This document shows positions 1 to 9,030 of a DNA stretch of 64,000 bases, one piece after another (positions within the stretch are counted from its first letter, which is position 1; each line of letters begins with the position of its first letter). The position numbers were made by a program, and so were the translations under genes. The DNA is from Streptococcus mitis (GTDB taxonomy: Bacteria; Bacillota; Bacilli; Lactobacillales; Streptococcaceae), in contig NZ_PKIE01000004.1 in the NCBI RefSeq assembly GCF_002860865.1, positions 59,464 to 123,463 of the forward strand, read 5' to 3'. The notes beneath the pieces were generated by a model, which searched no databases, was not told the origin of the DNA, and saw nothing but the letters and a program-made list of their open reading frames with translations.

Positions 1-2
1 CC

Positions 3-743
3 CTCTATGCAGGCTTGCAATATGCGACAGGAGATTTGGTGGTGGTGATGGATGCAGACCTCCAAGATCCTCCGAGTATGTTGCTTGAGATGAAAAATTT
101 ACTAGACCAAAATGCAGACTTGGACTGTGTTGGAACACGCAGGACCAGTCGGGAGGGAGAACCAGTTTTACGTAGTCTCTGCGCTAATCTCTTTTACCGC
201 CTTATGCAAAAAATTAGTCCAGTAGCCTTGCCATCAGGTGTCCGTGATTTTCGCATGATGAGAAGGTCCATAGTGGATGCCATTTTATCCTTGACAGAGT
301 CCAATCGTTTTTCAAAGGGACTCTTTGCTTGGGTCGGCTTTAAAACCCACTATCTGGATTATCCTAATGTAGAAAGACAGGCTGGCAAGACCAGTTGGAG
401 TTTTAGGCAACTCTTTTTCTACTCCATTGAGGGTATTGTCAATTTTTCAGATTTTCCCTTGATTATAGCTTTTGTGGCTGGTATCCTATCTTGTTTTATT
501 TCTCTACTTATGACCTTTTTTGTCGTGGTTCGAACCCTTATTTTGGGCAATCCGACATCAGGTTGGACATCTCTGATGGCTGTCATTCTCTTTCTTGGAG
601 GCATTCAACTCTTGACCATTGGGATTCTTGGCAAGTATATCAGTAAGATCTATCTAGAGACTAAAAAAAGACCACTTTATCTTATCAAAGAAAAAAGCGA
701 CCTTCCTGATTTTACAGAAAAAAATAAAGAGAAAAGACTATAA
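3..743 (+). CDS. Glycosyltransferase family 2, GtrB/DPM1-like membrane protein (5' end missing)
   Basis: The frame is open from base 3, so the true start lies before the window; 246 residues are visible. The segment VVMDADLQDPP carries the D-x-D metal and nucleotide-sugar motif of GT-A enzymes. Two hydrophobic segments near the C-terminus (about 145-170 and 185-210 of the visible part) match the membrane anchor of GtrB/YkoT-type bactoprenol-phosphate glycosyltransferases. Such enzymes load a sugar onto undecaprenyl phosphate on the cytoplasmic face for later transfer to envelope polymers; the sugar cannot be read from sequence. The tail is Lys/Glu rich. The next gene runs convergently. The family is clear, the substrate unknown. 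Confidence 0.85.
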   Translation, partial: LYAGLQYATGDLVVVMDADLQDPPSMLLEMKNLLDQNADLDCVGTRRTSREGEPVLRSLCANLFYRLMQKISPVALPSGVRDFRMMRRSIVDAILSLTESNRFSKGLFAWVGFKTHYLDYPNVERQAGKTSWSFRQLFFYSIEGIVNFSDFPLIIAFVAGILSCFISLLMTFFVVVRTLILGNPTSGWTSLMAVILFLGGIQLLTIGILGKYISKIYLETKKRPLYLIKEKSDLPDFTEKNKEKRL

Positions 744-800
744 TTTTGCATGGAAATATGCTAAACTAGAAGGAGTGGAACGTTCCTGTCGATGTTAGAG

Positions 801-998
801 TTAATCTTTAATCAAGGCACGTGTCGGACAGTTTCTAACAGCTTCTACGACGTCCTGACTAGGAGAGATTTCTTTTTCTAGTTGGTCAGGATCATCGTAA
901 AAACGTACGATTCCATTATCGTGGTAATCAAATAATTCAGAATAAGTTTGGCAAAGACCACAGGCAATGCAGCGTTCAGGTATAAGTGTGATTTTCAT
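801..998 (-). CDS. Small [4Fe-4S] ferredoxin
   Basis: A 65-residue acidic protein with Cys10, Cys13 and Cys16 in a C-x2-C-x2-C motif and a distant Cys57 followed by Pro. That is the ligand set for one [4Fe-4S] cluster in Bacillus/Streptococcus-type ferredoxins, which are soluble cytoplasmic electron carriers. I chose the ATG at 998 because the residues upstream of it (to 1064) are hydrophobic and overlap the divergently transcribed neighbour; the Met at 998 directly precedes the conserved KITLIPERC start. It is monocistronic and divergent from the LysM protein. The redox partner is unknown. Confidence 0.9.
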   Translation of the reverse strand: MKITLIPERCIACGLCQTYSELFDYHDNGIVRFYDDPDQLEKEISPSQDVVEAVRNCPTRALIKD

Positions 999-1043
999 AT
1001 TTATATTGTAATAAGAAAAGTAAAAAAAAACAAGGAGTAAGGT

Positions 1044-1532
1044 ATGGCAAAAGAACCGTGGCAAGAAGATATTTATGAGAATCAGGAAGAAACAAGATCA
1101 GAACGTCGTAAGAGAGAACAAGGTGGAGGAGTGCTGGCTAATCGTATCTTGACTATTTTAGCAAGTATTTTCTTTGTGATTGTAGTCGTGATGATTATTG
1201 TTCTGATTTATCTTTCATCGGGTGGGAGTAATCGCACGGCAGCCTTGAAAGATTTTCACGATTCAGATACAAAAGTAGAGCAAGTTTCTTCTACTTCTAG
1301 TAGTTCAGAGCAGGCATCTTCTAGTTCAGAGGAGAAGGCAGAAGAGTCATCTAGTAGCTCAGAACATCCAACTGATCCAGAAGGAACTACAAAAGTCTTA
1401 GCTGGAGAAGGAGAAGCAGCCATTGCCGCTCGTGCAGGAATCTCGATTGCTCAGTTAGAGGCTTTGAATCCTGGGCATATGGCTACAGGATCTTGGTTTG
1501 CTAATCCAGGTGATGTTGTCAAAATCAAATAG
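1044..1532 (+). CDS. Membrane-anchored LysM-domain protein
   Basis: A 162-residue protein with a charged cytoplasmic N-terminus (1-34), one strong transmembrane helix (35-57), an external Ser/Glu-rich linker (about 75-118) and a C-terminal LysM-like fold of about 45 residues ending in NPGDVVKIK. LysM domains bind N-acetylglucosamine glycans, so the protein probably tethers membrane to peptidoglycan. AAGGAG lies just before the ATG at 1044. It sits 8 nt before cmk and is probably cotranscribed with it. Family-level call; no enzymatic domain is visible. Confidence 0.8.
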   Translation: MAKEPWQEDIYENQEETRSERRKREQGGGVLANRILTILASIFFVIVVVMIIVLIYLSSGGSNRTAALKDFHDSDTKVEQVSSTSSSSEQASSSSEEKAEESSSSSEHPTDPEGTTKVLAGEGEAAIAARAGISIAQLEALNPGHMATGSWFANPGDVVKIK

Positions 1533-1540
1533 GAGTTGAT

Positions 1541-2212
1541 ATGAAAACAATTCAAATTGCTATTGACGGTCCTGCTTCAAGTGGCAAGAGTACGGTCGCA
1601 AAGATTATTGCCAAGGATTTTGGATTCACCTACCTAGATACAGGTGCTATGTATCGTGCAGCGACCTACATGGCTCTCGGGAACCAATTAGGAGTTGAAC
1701 AAGTTGAAGAACTCTTAGACTTATTGGACCAGCATCCAATTAGTTTTGGGCGTTCAGAAACTGGGGAACAGCTTGTCTTTGTAGGAGATGTGGATATTAC
1801 CCATCCTATCCGTGAAAATGAAGTGACCAATCACGTTTCTGCTATTGCGGCGATTCCTGAAGTTCGTGAGAAACTAGTTTCTCTCCAACAAGAGATTGCC
1901 CAGCAAGGTGGGATTGTCATGGACGGTCGCGATATCGGGACTGTTGTATTGCCACAAGCAGAATTGAAAATTTTCCTAGTAGCCTCTGTTGATGAAAGAG
2001 CAGAGCGTCGTTACAAGGAAAATATTGCCAAGGGAATTGAAACAGATCTTGAAACTTTAAAAGAGGAGATTGCTGCGCGTGACTACAAGGATAGCCATCG
2101 TGAGACTTCACCTCTCAAACAAGCAGAGGATGCTGTCTACCTTGACACAACTGGTTTGAACATTCAAGAAGTAGTTGAAAAAATCAAAGCAGAAGCTGAA
2201 AAAAGAATGTAA
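1541..2212 (+). CDS. cmk: Cytidylate kinase
   Basis: CMP/dCMP kinase using ATP to make CDP/dCDP in pyrimidine salvage. The 223-residue length is typical. The P-loop GPASSGKS is at residues 10-17, and [11 protein letters not shown] and the substrate-loop region RDYKDSHR are present. The start ATG follows AGGAGTTGAT. The gene follows the LysM protein by 8 nt and is closed by a strong terminator. Confidence 0.97.
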   Translation: MKTIQIAIDGPASSGKSTVAKIIAKDFGFTYLDTGAMYRAATYMALGNQLGVEQVEELLDLLDQHPISFGRSETGEQLVFVGDVDITHPIRENEVTNHVSAIAAIPEVREKLVSLQQEIAQQGGIVMDGRDIGTVVLPQAELKIFLVASVDERAERRYKENIAKGIETDLETLKEEIAARDYKDSHRETSPLKQAEDAVYLDTTGLNIQEVVEKIKAEAEKRM

Positions 2213-2220
2213 ATGTAGAA

Positions 2221-2248
2221 AAGCCGATAGATTGATATCGGTTTTTTT
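2221..2248 (+). terminator. Rho-independent terminator after cmk
   Basis: A 9-bp stem (AAGCCGATA with TATCGGTTT, loop GATTGA) ends in a run of seven T. Confidence 0.9.
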
Positions 2249-2254
2249 CTAAAT

Positions 2255-2283
2255 TTGTCAAAATACTAATTTTAAGGTATAAT
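2255..2283 (+). promoter_or_regulatory. Sigma-A promoter of the phnA-like gene
   Basis: TTGTCA, a 17-bp spacer, then a perfect TATAAT at 2278-2283; the expected start is about 2290, giving a leader of about 50 nt. Confidence 0.8.
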
Positions 2284-2342
2284 AGTTGCTGTTCGAGAAA
2301 TTTTGATTTTCAAAGAATAGTGAATGATGATAAGGAGAAACC

Positions 2343-2681
2343 ATGAACAACCTACCAAATTGCCCACAATGTAACTCAGAGTATGTCTACGAAGACGGTG
2401 CCCTACTGGTTTGCCCAGAGTGCGCTCATGAGTGGAATCCTGCTGAAGTTGCAGAAGTAGAAGAAGGTCTTGTCGCTATCGATGCCAACGGAAATAAATT
2501 GGCTGACGGTGATACAGTAACCCTCATCAAGGACTTGAAAGTAAAAGGTGCGCCAAAAGATTTGAAACAAGGAACGCGTGTGAAAAATATTCGCATCGTA
2601 GAAGGCGACCACAATATCGACTGTAAAATCGATGGCTTTGGTGCCATGAAACTCAAATCAGAGTTTGTGAAGAAAATTTAA
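2343..2681 (+). CDS. PhnA/YjdM-family zinc-ribbon protein
   Basis: A 112-residue protein with an N-terminal zinc ribbon (Cys7, Cys10, Cys24, Cys27) followed by the small beta-barrel PhnA domain (about 43-112). Despite the name, PhnA/YjdM is not part of the C-P lyase; its role remains unclear and it does not prove phosphonate use. A clear RBS (AAGGAG) sets the ATG at 2343. The following membrane-protein gene starts 3 nt after the stop and is probably cotranscribed. Confidence 0.9.
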   Translation: MNNLPNCPQCNSEYVYEDGALLVCPECAHEWNPAEVAEVEEGLVAIDANGNKLADGDTVTLIKDLKVKGAPKDLKQGTRVKNIRIVEGDHNIDCKIDGFGAMKLKSEFVKKI

Positions 2682-2683
2682 GC

Positions 2684-3313
2684 ATGTCAAAGCACTATAA
2701 ACTAGTATTTTATAGCCGTATCTTCTTGTTTCTAGCGGCTTTTACGGGAGTTTATCTTGAAATCGCCAAGCATGGTGGATTTGGGATGCTTCTCTATTAT
2801 ACGGTTTTGTCAAATCTTTTAGTAGCGATTTTTACGCTCTATCTCCTAAAGGTTATGAGCCGTTTAGGTGAAAACTGGCAAAGACCAAGTCTCTTGCGCT
2901 TAAAAGGTGGGGTTACCATGAGTATCATGATTACCTGTGTGATTTACCATTTCCTCTTAGCGCCCATTGCGACTAATTTCTATACTCTGGAAAATTTCCT
3001 TTGCCACTATATCGTTCCCCTTTGGTTTTTAGCGGATACCCTCTTTTTTGACAAACAGGGTCAATACAAGATTTGGGATCCAGTTGTGTGGACGATTTTA
3101 CCCTTGCTGTATATGATTTTTGCTCTTTTTAATGGCTTGGTACTGAAACTTGATGTTCCTAATTCTAAGGTCAGTCCCTTCCCTTACTTCTTTTTGAATG
3201 TAAACAAGGGTTGGGATGTCGTGTTTAAGTGGTGTCTGATTATCTTTGTTGCCTATATGGTGGCAGGATTTATCTTCTACTTTATCAAGCAAATCAAGAG
3301 AAAGTCATCCTAA
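2684..3313 (+). CDS. Pr6Pr-type six-helix membrane protein
   Basis: A 209-residue, very hydrophobic protein with about six transmembrane segments (roughly 10-28, 36-55, 75-95, 105-122, 130-150, 175-200) and the motif FLCHYIVPLWFLAD characteristic of Pr6Pr family members. The biochemical role is unknown. It begins 3 nt after the phnA-like stop. Its last codon abuts a BOX element, so the 3' end of the mRNA enters that repeat. Confidence 0.75.
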   Translation: MSKHYKLVFYSRIFLFLAAFTGVYLEIAKHGGFGMLLYYTVLSNLLVAIFTLYLLKVMSRLGENWQRPSLLRLKGGVTMSIMITCVIYHFLLAPIATNFYTLENFLCHYIVPLWFLADTLFFDKQGQYKIWDPVVWTILPLLYMIFALFNGLVLKLDVPNSKVSPFPYFFLNVNKGWDVVFKWCLIIFVAYMVAGFIFYFIKQIKRKSS

Positions 3314-3417
3314 TACTCTTCGAAAATCAAATTCAAACCACGTCAGTTTCGCCTTGCCGTACTCAAGTACAGCCTGCGGCTATCTTCCTAGTTTGCTCTT
3401 TGATTTTCATTGAGTAT
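3313..3417 (+). repeat. BOX element, short variant without a full boxB
   Basis: The boxA end (ATACTCTTCGAAAATC) and boxC end (TTTGATTTTCATTGAGTAT) are intact, but the middle is a short TACTCAAGTACA palindrome instead of the usual boxB. The 17746-17850 copy has the same form. Confidence 0.9.
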
Positions 3418-3445
3418 AAGACACAAGGGATTCATTTTCGAGTTT

Positions 3446-3485
3446 AAGAAGGAGTCTATACACCAAAGAGACTTCTTCTTTTCTT
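3446..3485 (+). terminator. Terminator downstream of the phnA/Pr6Pr unit
   Basis: A 12-bp stem (AAGAAGGAGTCT with AGACTTCTTCTT, loop of 11) followed by TTCTT lies just after the BOX element. Confidence 0.75.
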
Positions 3486-3538
3486 GCTTGATAACCATCA
3501 AAAAATAGAAGATTAAGAGAAATATAGAAAGAGATTTC

Positions 3539-4690
3539 ATGAAACAATTTTTAGAACGGGTCAGTATTTTGGCTCTCTCCCTCGTTTTGATTACCTCCTT
3601 TTCGATTTCAAGTGCTCTACCAGCTATGTTTGACTATTATCAAGGTTATCCTAAGGAACAAATTGAGCTCTTAGCGAGCTTGCCATCCTTTGGAATCATG
3701 ATTATGTTATTACTAAATGGTTTCTTAGAAAAAATATTCCCTGAGCGCTTACAGATTAGTTTGGGCTTGTTGATTTTATCACTGAGTGGAACGGCTCCCT
3801 TCTGGTATCAGGCCTATCCTTTTGTCTTTGGAACACGGATTCTTTTTGGTTTGGGTGTTGGGATGATCAATGCCAAGGCCATTTCCATTATTAGTGAACG
3901 CTATCAAGGAAAAACGCGCATTCAGATGTTAGGACTACGCGGTTCTGCAGAGGTCGTAGGAGCTTCTCTCATTACCTTGGCAGTCGGTCAGTTGTTGGCC
4001 TTTGGTTGGACAGCTACCTTCTTGGCCTATAGTGCTGGATTTTTGGTGCTGACCCTTTATCTGCTCTTTGTCCCTTATGGAAAAGAAAAGAAAGAAGTCA
4101 AGAAAAAAGCGAAGGAAGCAAGTCGTTTAACTCGTGAAATGAAAGGCTTGATTTTTACCCTAGCTATAGAAGCGGCAGTTGTAGTTTGTACCAATACGGC
4201 TATTACTATTCGTATTCCAAGTTTGATGGTGGAAAGAGGGCTTGGAGATGCCCAGTTATCTAGTTTTGTCCTAAGTATCATGCAGCTGATTGGGATTGTG
4301 GCTGGGGTGAGTTTTTCTTTCTTGATTTCTATCTTTAAGGAAAAATTACTCCTCTGGTCTGGTATTACCTTCGGCTTAGGGCAAATTGTGATTGCTTTAT
4401 CTCCATCCTTGTGGGTGGTGGTGGCAGGAAGCATTCTGGCTGGTTTTGCCTACAGTGTAGCCTTGACGACGGTCTTTCAACTTGTCTCTGAAAGAATTCC
4501 AGCTAAACTCCTCAATCAAGCAACCTCATTTGCAGTTTTAGGCTGTAGTTTCGGAGCCTTTACGACTCCATTCGTTCTAGGTGCGATTGGATTACTAACT
4601 CACAATGGGATGCTGGTCTTCGCCATTTTAGGATCCTGGTTGATTGTAACCTCTATCTTTGTTATGTACCTACTTCAAAAGAGAGCTTAG
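3539..4690 (+). CDS. Major facilitator superfamily transporter
   Basis: A 383-residue protein with about 12 predicted helices in two halves joined by a Lys-rich cytoplasmic loop (about 182-200, [16 protein letters not shown]). The segment [24 protein letters not shown] matches the MFS cytoplasmic loop and helix region. It resembles CynX/NarK-type or drug-export permeases, but the substrate cannot be assigned. The RBS is GAAAGAG before the ATG at 3539. It lies just upstream of truA, which has its own promoter. Confidence 0.85.
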   Translation: MKQFLERVSILALSLVLITSFSISSALPAMFDYYQGYPKEQIELLASLPSFGIMIMLLLNGFLEKIFPERLQISLGLLILSLSGTAPFWYQAYPFVFGTRILFGLGVGMINAKAISIISERYQGKTRIQMLGLRGSAEVVGASLITLAVGQLLAFGWTATFLAYSAGFLVLTLYLLFVPYGKEKKEVKKKAKEASRLTREMKGLIFTLAIEAAVVVCTNTAITIRIPSLMVERGLGDAQLSSFVLSIMQLIGIVAGVSFSFLISIFKEKLLLWSGITFGLGQIVIALSPSLWVVVAGSILAGFAYSVALTTVFQLVSERIPAKLLNQATSFAVLGCSFGAFTTPFVLGAIGLLTHNGMLVFAILGSWLIVTSIFVMYLLQKRA

Positions 4691-4749
4691 GATTGATTCC
4701 TAAGTTTTTCTTTTTGAATTTGTACCCAGACAGTTGTAAATTTTCTAGC

Positions 4750-4778
4750 TTGTTACGAGATTATTTTCTTGATAAAAT
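4750..4778 (+). promoter_or_regulatory. truA promoter, positioned for a leaderless mRNA
   Basis: TTGTTA at 4750-4755, a 17-bp spacer, TAAAAT at 4773-4778, then only 7 nt before the truA ATG at 4786. No Shine-Dalgarno sequence is present. Confidence 0.65.
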
Positions 4779-4785
4779 AGAAGTT

Positions 4786-5535
4786 ATGACAAGATATAAA
4801 GCAACTATTTCCTATGATGGTTACGCTTTTGCTGGCTTTCAGCGCCAGCCCTATGCGCGTAGCGTTCAGGAAGAAATTGAAAAAACCTTGACCAGGTTAA
4901 ATAAGGGGCAATCTATTACTGTTCACGGTGCTGGTAGGACAGATAGTGGGGTTCATGCCCTGGGACAGGTTATTCATTTTGACCTGCCTTATCAAATGGA
5001 TGAGGAGAAGCTCCGTTTTGCTCTAGACACTCAGTCCCCTGAAGATATTGATGTGATTTCGATTGAGCTTGTGGCGGATGATTTTCATTGCCGTTATGCT
5101 AAGCACAGTAAGACCTATGAGTTTATCGTGGATAGGGGCCGTCCCAAGAATCCTATGCGCCGTCACTATGCCACTCACTTTCCCTATCCACTCGATGTGG
5201 AACGCATGCAGATGGCAATCAAAAAGTTAGAGGGAACCCATGATTTTACCGGTTTTACAGCCTCTGGGACTAGTGTAGAGGATAAGGTTCGCACCATCAC
5301 AGAAGCTAGTCTTAGGGTTGATGAGACAGGCCAGTTTTTGACCTTTACCTTTTCAGGAAATGGTTTTTTGTATAAGCAGATTCGCAATATGGTGGGGACA
5401 CTGCTCAAAATCGGCAATAACCGCATGCCAGTAGAGCAGATTGACCTGATCTTGGAGAAAAAGGACAGGCAGCTTGCAGGTCCCACTGCAGCACCAAATG
5501 GTTTATATTTAAAGGAGATTCGTTATGAAGAATAA
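4786..5535 (+). CDS. truA: tRNA pseudouridine(38-40) synthase
   Basis: Isomerises uridines 38-40 in the anticodon arm of many tRNAs. The protein has 249 residues, with the catalytic aspartate at residue 53 in [11 protein letters not shown] and the C-terminal motif [13 protein letters not shown]. The frame is open upstream to 4693, but the conserved N-terminus [11 protein letters not shown] begins at the ATG at 4786, and a promoter -10 box ends 7 nt before it, so the upstream residues would not be in the mRNA. The last 11 nt overlap the next gene, forming a truA-kinase-ECF operon. Confidence 0.96.
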   Translation: MTRYKATISYDGYAFAGFQRQPYARSVQEEIEKTLTRLNKGQSITVHGAGRTDSGVHALGQVIHFDLPYQMDEEKLRFALDTQSPEDIDVISIELVADDFHCRYAKHSKTYEFIVDRGRPKNPMRRHYATHFPYPLDVERMQMAIKKLEGTHDFTGFTASGTSVEDKVRTITEASLRVDETGQFLTFTFSGNGFLYKQIRNMVGTLLKIGNNRMPVEQIDLILEKKDRQLAGPTAAPNGLYLKEIRYEE

Positions 5536-6298
5536 TCGTATTTTAGCACTTTCTGGAAATGATATTTTTAGTGGTGGTGGTTTGTCAGCTGATTTGGCTA
5601 CCTATACCTTGAACGGCTTGCATGGCTTTGTAGCAGTGACTTGTTTGACAGCCTTGACGGAAAAGGGCTTTGAAGTCTTTCCAACTGACGATACCATTTT
5701 TCAACATGAATTAGATAGCTTGCGTGATGTGGAATTTGCAGGTATTAAGATTGGTCTTCTTCCTACTGTCAGTGTGGCTGAGAAGGCCTTGAACTTTATC
5801 AAGCAACGTCCAGGAGTGCCTGTGGTATTGGATCCTGTCTTGGTCTGCAAGGAAACTCACGATGTGGCTGTTAGTGAGCTCTGCCAAGAACTGATTCGTT
5901 TTTTCCCTTATGTCAGTGTGATTACACCTAATCTTCCTGAAGCAGAATTACTAGCAGATCAAGAGATTAAAACCCTTGAAGATATGAAAACTGCAGCACA
6001 GAAATTGCATGAATTAGGAGCGCCAGCAGTCATTATCAAGGGAGGTAATCGCCTTAGTCAAGACAAGGCTGTAGATGTCTTTTATGATGGACAGACCTTT
6101 ACAGTGTTGGAAAATCCTGTTATCCAAGGGCAAAATGCAGGTGCAGGTTGTACCTTTGCCTCAAGCATTGCCAGTCACCTAGTCAAAGGTGATGAACTTT
6201 TACCAGCAGTAGAAAGCTCTAAGGCTTTCGTTTATCGTGCCATTGCACAAGCAGATCAGTATGGAGTAAGACAATATGAAGCAAACCAAAACAACTAA
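5525..6298 (+). CDS. thiD: ThiD/PdxK-type (hydroxymethyl)pyrimidine or pyridoxine kinase
   Basis: A 257-residue ribokinase-fold kinase. [14 protein letters not shown] at the N-terminus and the anion-hole motif [16 protein letters not shown] (about 205-220) match the ThiD/PdxK group, which phosphorylates HMP and/or vitamin B6. ThiD usually reads SGGAG at the first motif; here it is SGGGL, so pyridoxine kinase activity is a real alternative. It overlaps truA by 11 nt and the ECF S component by 23 nt, which suggests that the kinase traps the vitamin precursor imported by that transporter. Confidence 0.85.
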   Translation: MKNNRILALSGNDIFSGGGLSADLATYTLNGLHGFVAVTCLTALTEKGFEVFPTDDTIFQHELDSLRDVEFAGIKIGLLPTVSVAEKALNFIKQRPGVPVVLDPVLVCKETHDVAVSELCQELIRFFPYVSVITPNLPEAELLADQEIKTLEDMKTAAQKLHELGAPAVIIKGGNRLSQDKAVDVFYDGQTFTVLENPVIQGQNAGAGCTFASSIASHLVKGDELLPAVESSKAFVYRAIAQADQYGVRQYEANQNN

Positions 6299-6737
6299 AA
6301 TCGCCCTTGTATCCCTCTTAACCGCCCTTTCTGTGGTTCTAGGCTATTTCTTAAAAATTCCAACACCGACAGGCATTCTAACTCTTTTAGATGCGGGTGT
6401 CTTCTTTGCTGCCTTTTACTTTGGTAGTCGCGAAGGGGCTGTAGTCGGAGGATTAGCAGGTTTCTTGATTGACCTCTTATCAGGCTATCCTCAGTGGATG
6501 TTCTTTAGCTTGGTCAACCATGGCTTGCAGGGATTTTTCGCAGGATTTAAAGGAAAAACTCAGTGGTTAGGCCTTATCTTAGCAACTGTTGCCATGGTAG
6601 GGGGCTACGCCTTGGGTTCTACTTTGATGAATGGCTGGGCAGCAGCCCTACCAGAGATCCTACCAAATTTCATGCAAAATATTGTAGGGATGATTGTAGG
6701 ATTTATCCTTAGTCAAAGTATCAAGAAGATTAAGTAA
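6276..6737 (+). CDS. ECF transporter substrate-binding (S) component, vitamin-type
   Basis: A 153-residue, highly hydrophobic protein with about five to six helices and a short basic C-terminus, the size of ECF S components. These bind a vitamin precursor and dock on the shared EcfAA'T module encoded elsewhere. Its overlap with a ThiD/PdxK-type kinase suggests a pyrimidine precursor of thiamine or vitamin B6 as substrate. A strong bidirectional terminator follows. Family confident, substrate inferred. Confidence 0.8.
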   Translation: MKQTKTTKIALVSLLTALSVVLGYFLKIPTPTGILTLLDAGVFFAAFYFGSREGAVVGGLAGFLIDLLSGYPQWMFFSLVNHGLQGFFAGFKGKTQWLGLILATVAMVGGYALGSTLMNGWAAALPEILPNFMQNIVGMIVGFILSQSIKKIK

Positions 6738-6769
6738 TGAGGATGTGGAGAAAGTCCTAAAAATCAGAA

Positions 6770-6815
6770 AAAACGCATAGTATCAGGTGTTGAAAACCTT
6801 GATACTATGCGTTTT
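6770..6815. terminator. Bidirectional terminator, SPRITE-like repeat copy 1
   Basis: A 15-bp perfect stem (AAAACGCATAGTATC with GATACTATGCGTTTT) lies between the ECF gene and the convergent pepQ. Near copies occur at 43808-43856 and 48968-49015. Confidence 0.85.
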
Positions 6816-6830
6816 ATTGTGGTAAGATTT

Positions 6831-7027
6831 TATACTCTTCGAAAATCTCTTCAAACCGCGTCAACGTCGCCTTGCCGTAGATATGGTTACTGACTTCGTC
6901 AGTTCTATCCACAACCTCATAACAGTGTTTTGAGCTGACTTCATCAGTCTTATCTGCAACCTCAAAACATTGTTTTGAGCAACCTGCGGCTAGTTTCCTA
7001 GTTTGCTCTTTGATTTTCATTGAGTAT
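6831..7027 (+). repeat. BOX element, A-B-B-C form
   Basis: Full-length boxA and boxC ends enclose two boxB-type repeats, each a GTCAGTT-type unit followed by the CTCAAAAC/GTTTTGAG palindrome, for 197 bp in all. It lies 11 bp past the pepQ stop. Confidence 0.95.
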
Positions 7028-7037
7028 TAGATGAATA

Positions 7038-8120
7038 TTAATCAAAATAAAGCAAGTCTTTGCTGGTGTTTGTAAAGAGGTCAAAGCCATCCTTGGTAAC
7101 AACACCGCAGTCTTCGATACGGACACCGACTTTACCAGGGATATAGATACCTGGTTCAACAGAGAAGCACATGCCTTCTTCGATGACCATGTCGTTTCCT
7201 TCCATGATAGATGGGAATTCGTGGACATCCATACCGATACCGTGACCAAGACGGTGGTTGAAGTACTCGCCGTAACCAGCTTTTTCGATGACCTCACGGG
7301 CAGCGCGGTCCACTTCATGGGCAGTCACACCTGGTTTGATAAAGTCAAGAGCAGCTTGTTGGGCTTCAAGAGTCAAGTTATAAATGTCTTTCTTGAATTG
7401 GTCAGGTTTGCCGACTGCGACTGTACGAGTCATATCTGACGCATAGCCGTTGACTAGAACACCAAGGTCAAAGAGTAGAAGAGCATCATTTTCAACCTTA
7501 TTAGCTGCTGGAATACCGTGTGGATTTGCAGCATTATCACCTGTCAAGACCATGGTGTCAAAGCTCATTTCATAGCCTTCACGTTTCATGGCAAAGTCAA
7601 TTTGAGCGATGATATCTGTCTCTGTCTTATCAAGAGAAATATTATCAAAACCAACTTTTACAGCTTTATCAGCATAGAGACCTGCAACCATCATTTTTTG
7701 CACTTCGTCAGCTGATTTGATGAGGCGCATGCGTTGGATACGAGGAGTGAGGTTGTCAAACTCAGCAGTTTCAAAGACTATTTTCAAGCCATGATATTTG
7801 GTCAAGATGAGATTGTCAAACTCAACAGCGACACGTTTGAAGTCGTGCTGTGGAAGAGCATGTTTCATTTTTTGCCATGGATTTTCAGAATCCACATAGC
7901 CCACAACTGGGAAGGAAACAGTGCTGCTTGCACGCTCAACTTCAAGGGCTGGGACAAAGAGGAGGGGTTCTTGATCCGCTAGGATAAAAAGGAACATTTG
8001 GCGTTCATGGGGATCACTGTAAAAGCCAGTGAGGTAATTGATTGTGACGGGGTCAGATACGACAGCGACGTCTAGTTTTTCTGATTCAAGATATGTTACG
8101 ATTTGTTGTAATTTAGACAT
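7038..8120 (-). CDS. pepQ: Xaa-Pro dipeptidase/aminopeptidase, M24 family
   Basis: A 360-residue metallopeptidase with an N-terminal creatinase-like domain (about 1-125) and a C-terminal pita-bread M24 domain. The metal-ligand segments are all present: DLGVLVNGYASDMTRT (two Asp), HRLGHGIGMDVHE (His), EEGMCFSVEPGIY (Glu) and VRIEDCG (Glu). It cleaves Xaa-Pro dipeptides from imported peptides in the cytoplasm. The start follows GAAGGTAG. It is transcribed on its own, separated from gatD by a terminator. Confidence 0.93.
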   Translation of the reverse strand: MSKLQQIVTYLESEKLDVAVVSDPVTINYLTGFYSDPHERQMFLFILADQEPLLFVPALEVERASSTVSFPVVGYVDSENPWQKMKHALPQHDFKRVAVEFDNLILTKYHGLKIVFETAEFDNLTPRIQRMRLIKSADEVQKMMVAGLYADKAVKVGFDNISLDKTETDIIAQIDFAMKREGYEMSFDTMVLTGDNAANPHGIPAANKVENDALLLFDLGVLVNGYASDMTRTVAVGKPDQFKKDIYNLTLEAQQAALDFIKPGVTAHEVDRAAREVIEKAGYGEYFNHRLGHGIGMDVHEFPSIMEGNDMVIEEGMCFSVEPGIYIPGKVGVRIEDCGVVTKDGFDLFTNTSKDLLYFD

Positions 8121-8195
8121 ATGCTACCTTCTTTCTACTCCTCTATTTTGGCAAAAAATGAGAGAAAATGCAAGGGAGAAGGGTAAAAGAAAAGA

Positions 8196-8230
8196 CAAAA
8201 AGAACTCCGCTATCTTGTCGGAGTTCTTTG
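8196..8230 (-). terminator. Terminator of the murT-gatD operon
   Basis: On the minus strand the 9-bp stem AGAACTCCG/CGGAGTTCT (loop of 9) is followed by TTTTTGTCTTTT, 18 bp past the gatD stop. Confidence 0.85.
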
Positions 8231-8247
8231 ATATGGTTTCACTTTGT

Positions 8248-9030
8248 TTAAGAAAAGTCAGCCTTGCTTTTGACGTCGCTGTATTCTTCAGCGATTTCTT
8301 GGCTGAGAATGTCTTCATAGGCAGGGAGTTGGATGTCCTGACCATATTTCTTCTTGAGGGCAGTGGTGACTAGGCGATAAGCTAGATTGGCATTACGAGA
8401 GAGGATAGGCCCGTGGAAGTAGGAACCAAAGACATTCTTATAATGAACCCCTTCGCCGACTTTTTCTTCGTTATTTCCATTTCCATAGACAACCTGTCCC
8501 AGCGGTTTTTGGTCATCCGAGAGGAAGGTACGACCCTGGTGATTTTCAAAACCATAGTAGGTTTCATTGAAATCTTCATTGTGAATTTTGATGTCCCCGA
8601 TAAAACGGTTATTGGCCTGGTTGAGGGTATAGTGGCCCATGACACCTAGCCCTTCGATGCGTTTGCCTGAAGCTTCAACATAATATTGTCCCAATAGTTG
8701 GAAACCACCGCAGATAGCCAGAACTACGCCGTCATTTTGGATGTAGTTGTCAATGCTTTCTTTTTTAGCAGGTAGGTCATCTGCAATAATACTTTGTTCA
8801 AAGTCTTGACCGCCACCGAAAAAGGCGATATCATAGTGATTTTCATCAAAGTTATCATGGAGAGAAACGATGTCAACCGTCACATGGGCTCCCAGTTTTT
8901 CAGCAACATACTTGAGCATGAGGATGTTTCCATTGTCCCCATAGGTATTCATGAGGTTACCGTAGAGGTGGGCAATGTTGAGCTGATAGGGGTAATTGCC
9001 AGCTTTTGAGGAAAGTGAAGTATAAACCAT
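8248..9030 (-). CDS. gatD: Lipid II isoglutaminyl synthase, glutamine amidotransferase subunit
   Basis: A 260-residue class I glutamine amidotransferase (CobB/CobQ-like). It hydrolyses glutamine and passes ammonia to MurT to amidate the D-Glu of lipid II to D-iGln, which efficient cross-linking in pneumococci requires. The nucleophile Cys107 lies in [11 protein letters not shown], and a His in GSYFHGPIL fits the catalytic His. The ATG overlaps the murT stop by one base (TAATG), so the two are translationally coupled. Confidence 0.96.
   Translation of the reverse strand: MVYTSLSSKAGNYPYQLNIAHLYGNLMNTYGDNGNILMLKYVAEKLGAHVTVDIVSLHDNFDENHYDIAFFGGGQDFEQSIIADDLPAKKESIDNYIQNDGVVLAICGGFQLLGQYYVEASGKRIEGLGVMGHYTLNQANNRFIGDIKIHNEDFNETYYGFENHQGRTFLSDDQKPLGQVVYGNGNNEEKVGEGVHYKNVFGSYFHGPILSRNANLAYRLVTTALKKKYGQDIQLPAYEDILSQEIAEEYSDVKSKADFS

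Noticed and set aside
4693..4785. N-terminal extension of truA
   Set aside because: The segment contains the promoter and does not match the TruA family N-terminus.
6814..7020. Minus-strand ORF of 68 codons, also seen in similar form at 23104, 42809 and 46108
   Set aside because: These frames are the BOX element itself read through boxC to boxA; their similarity to one another comes from the repeat.
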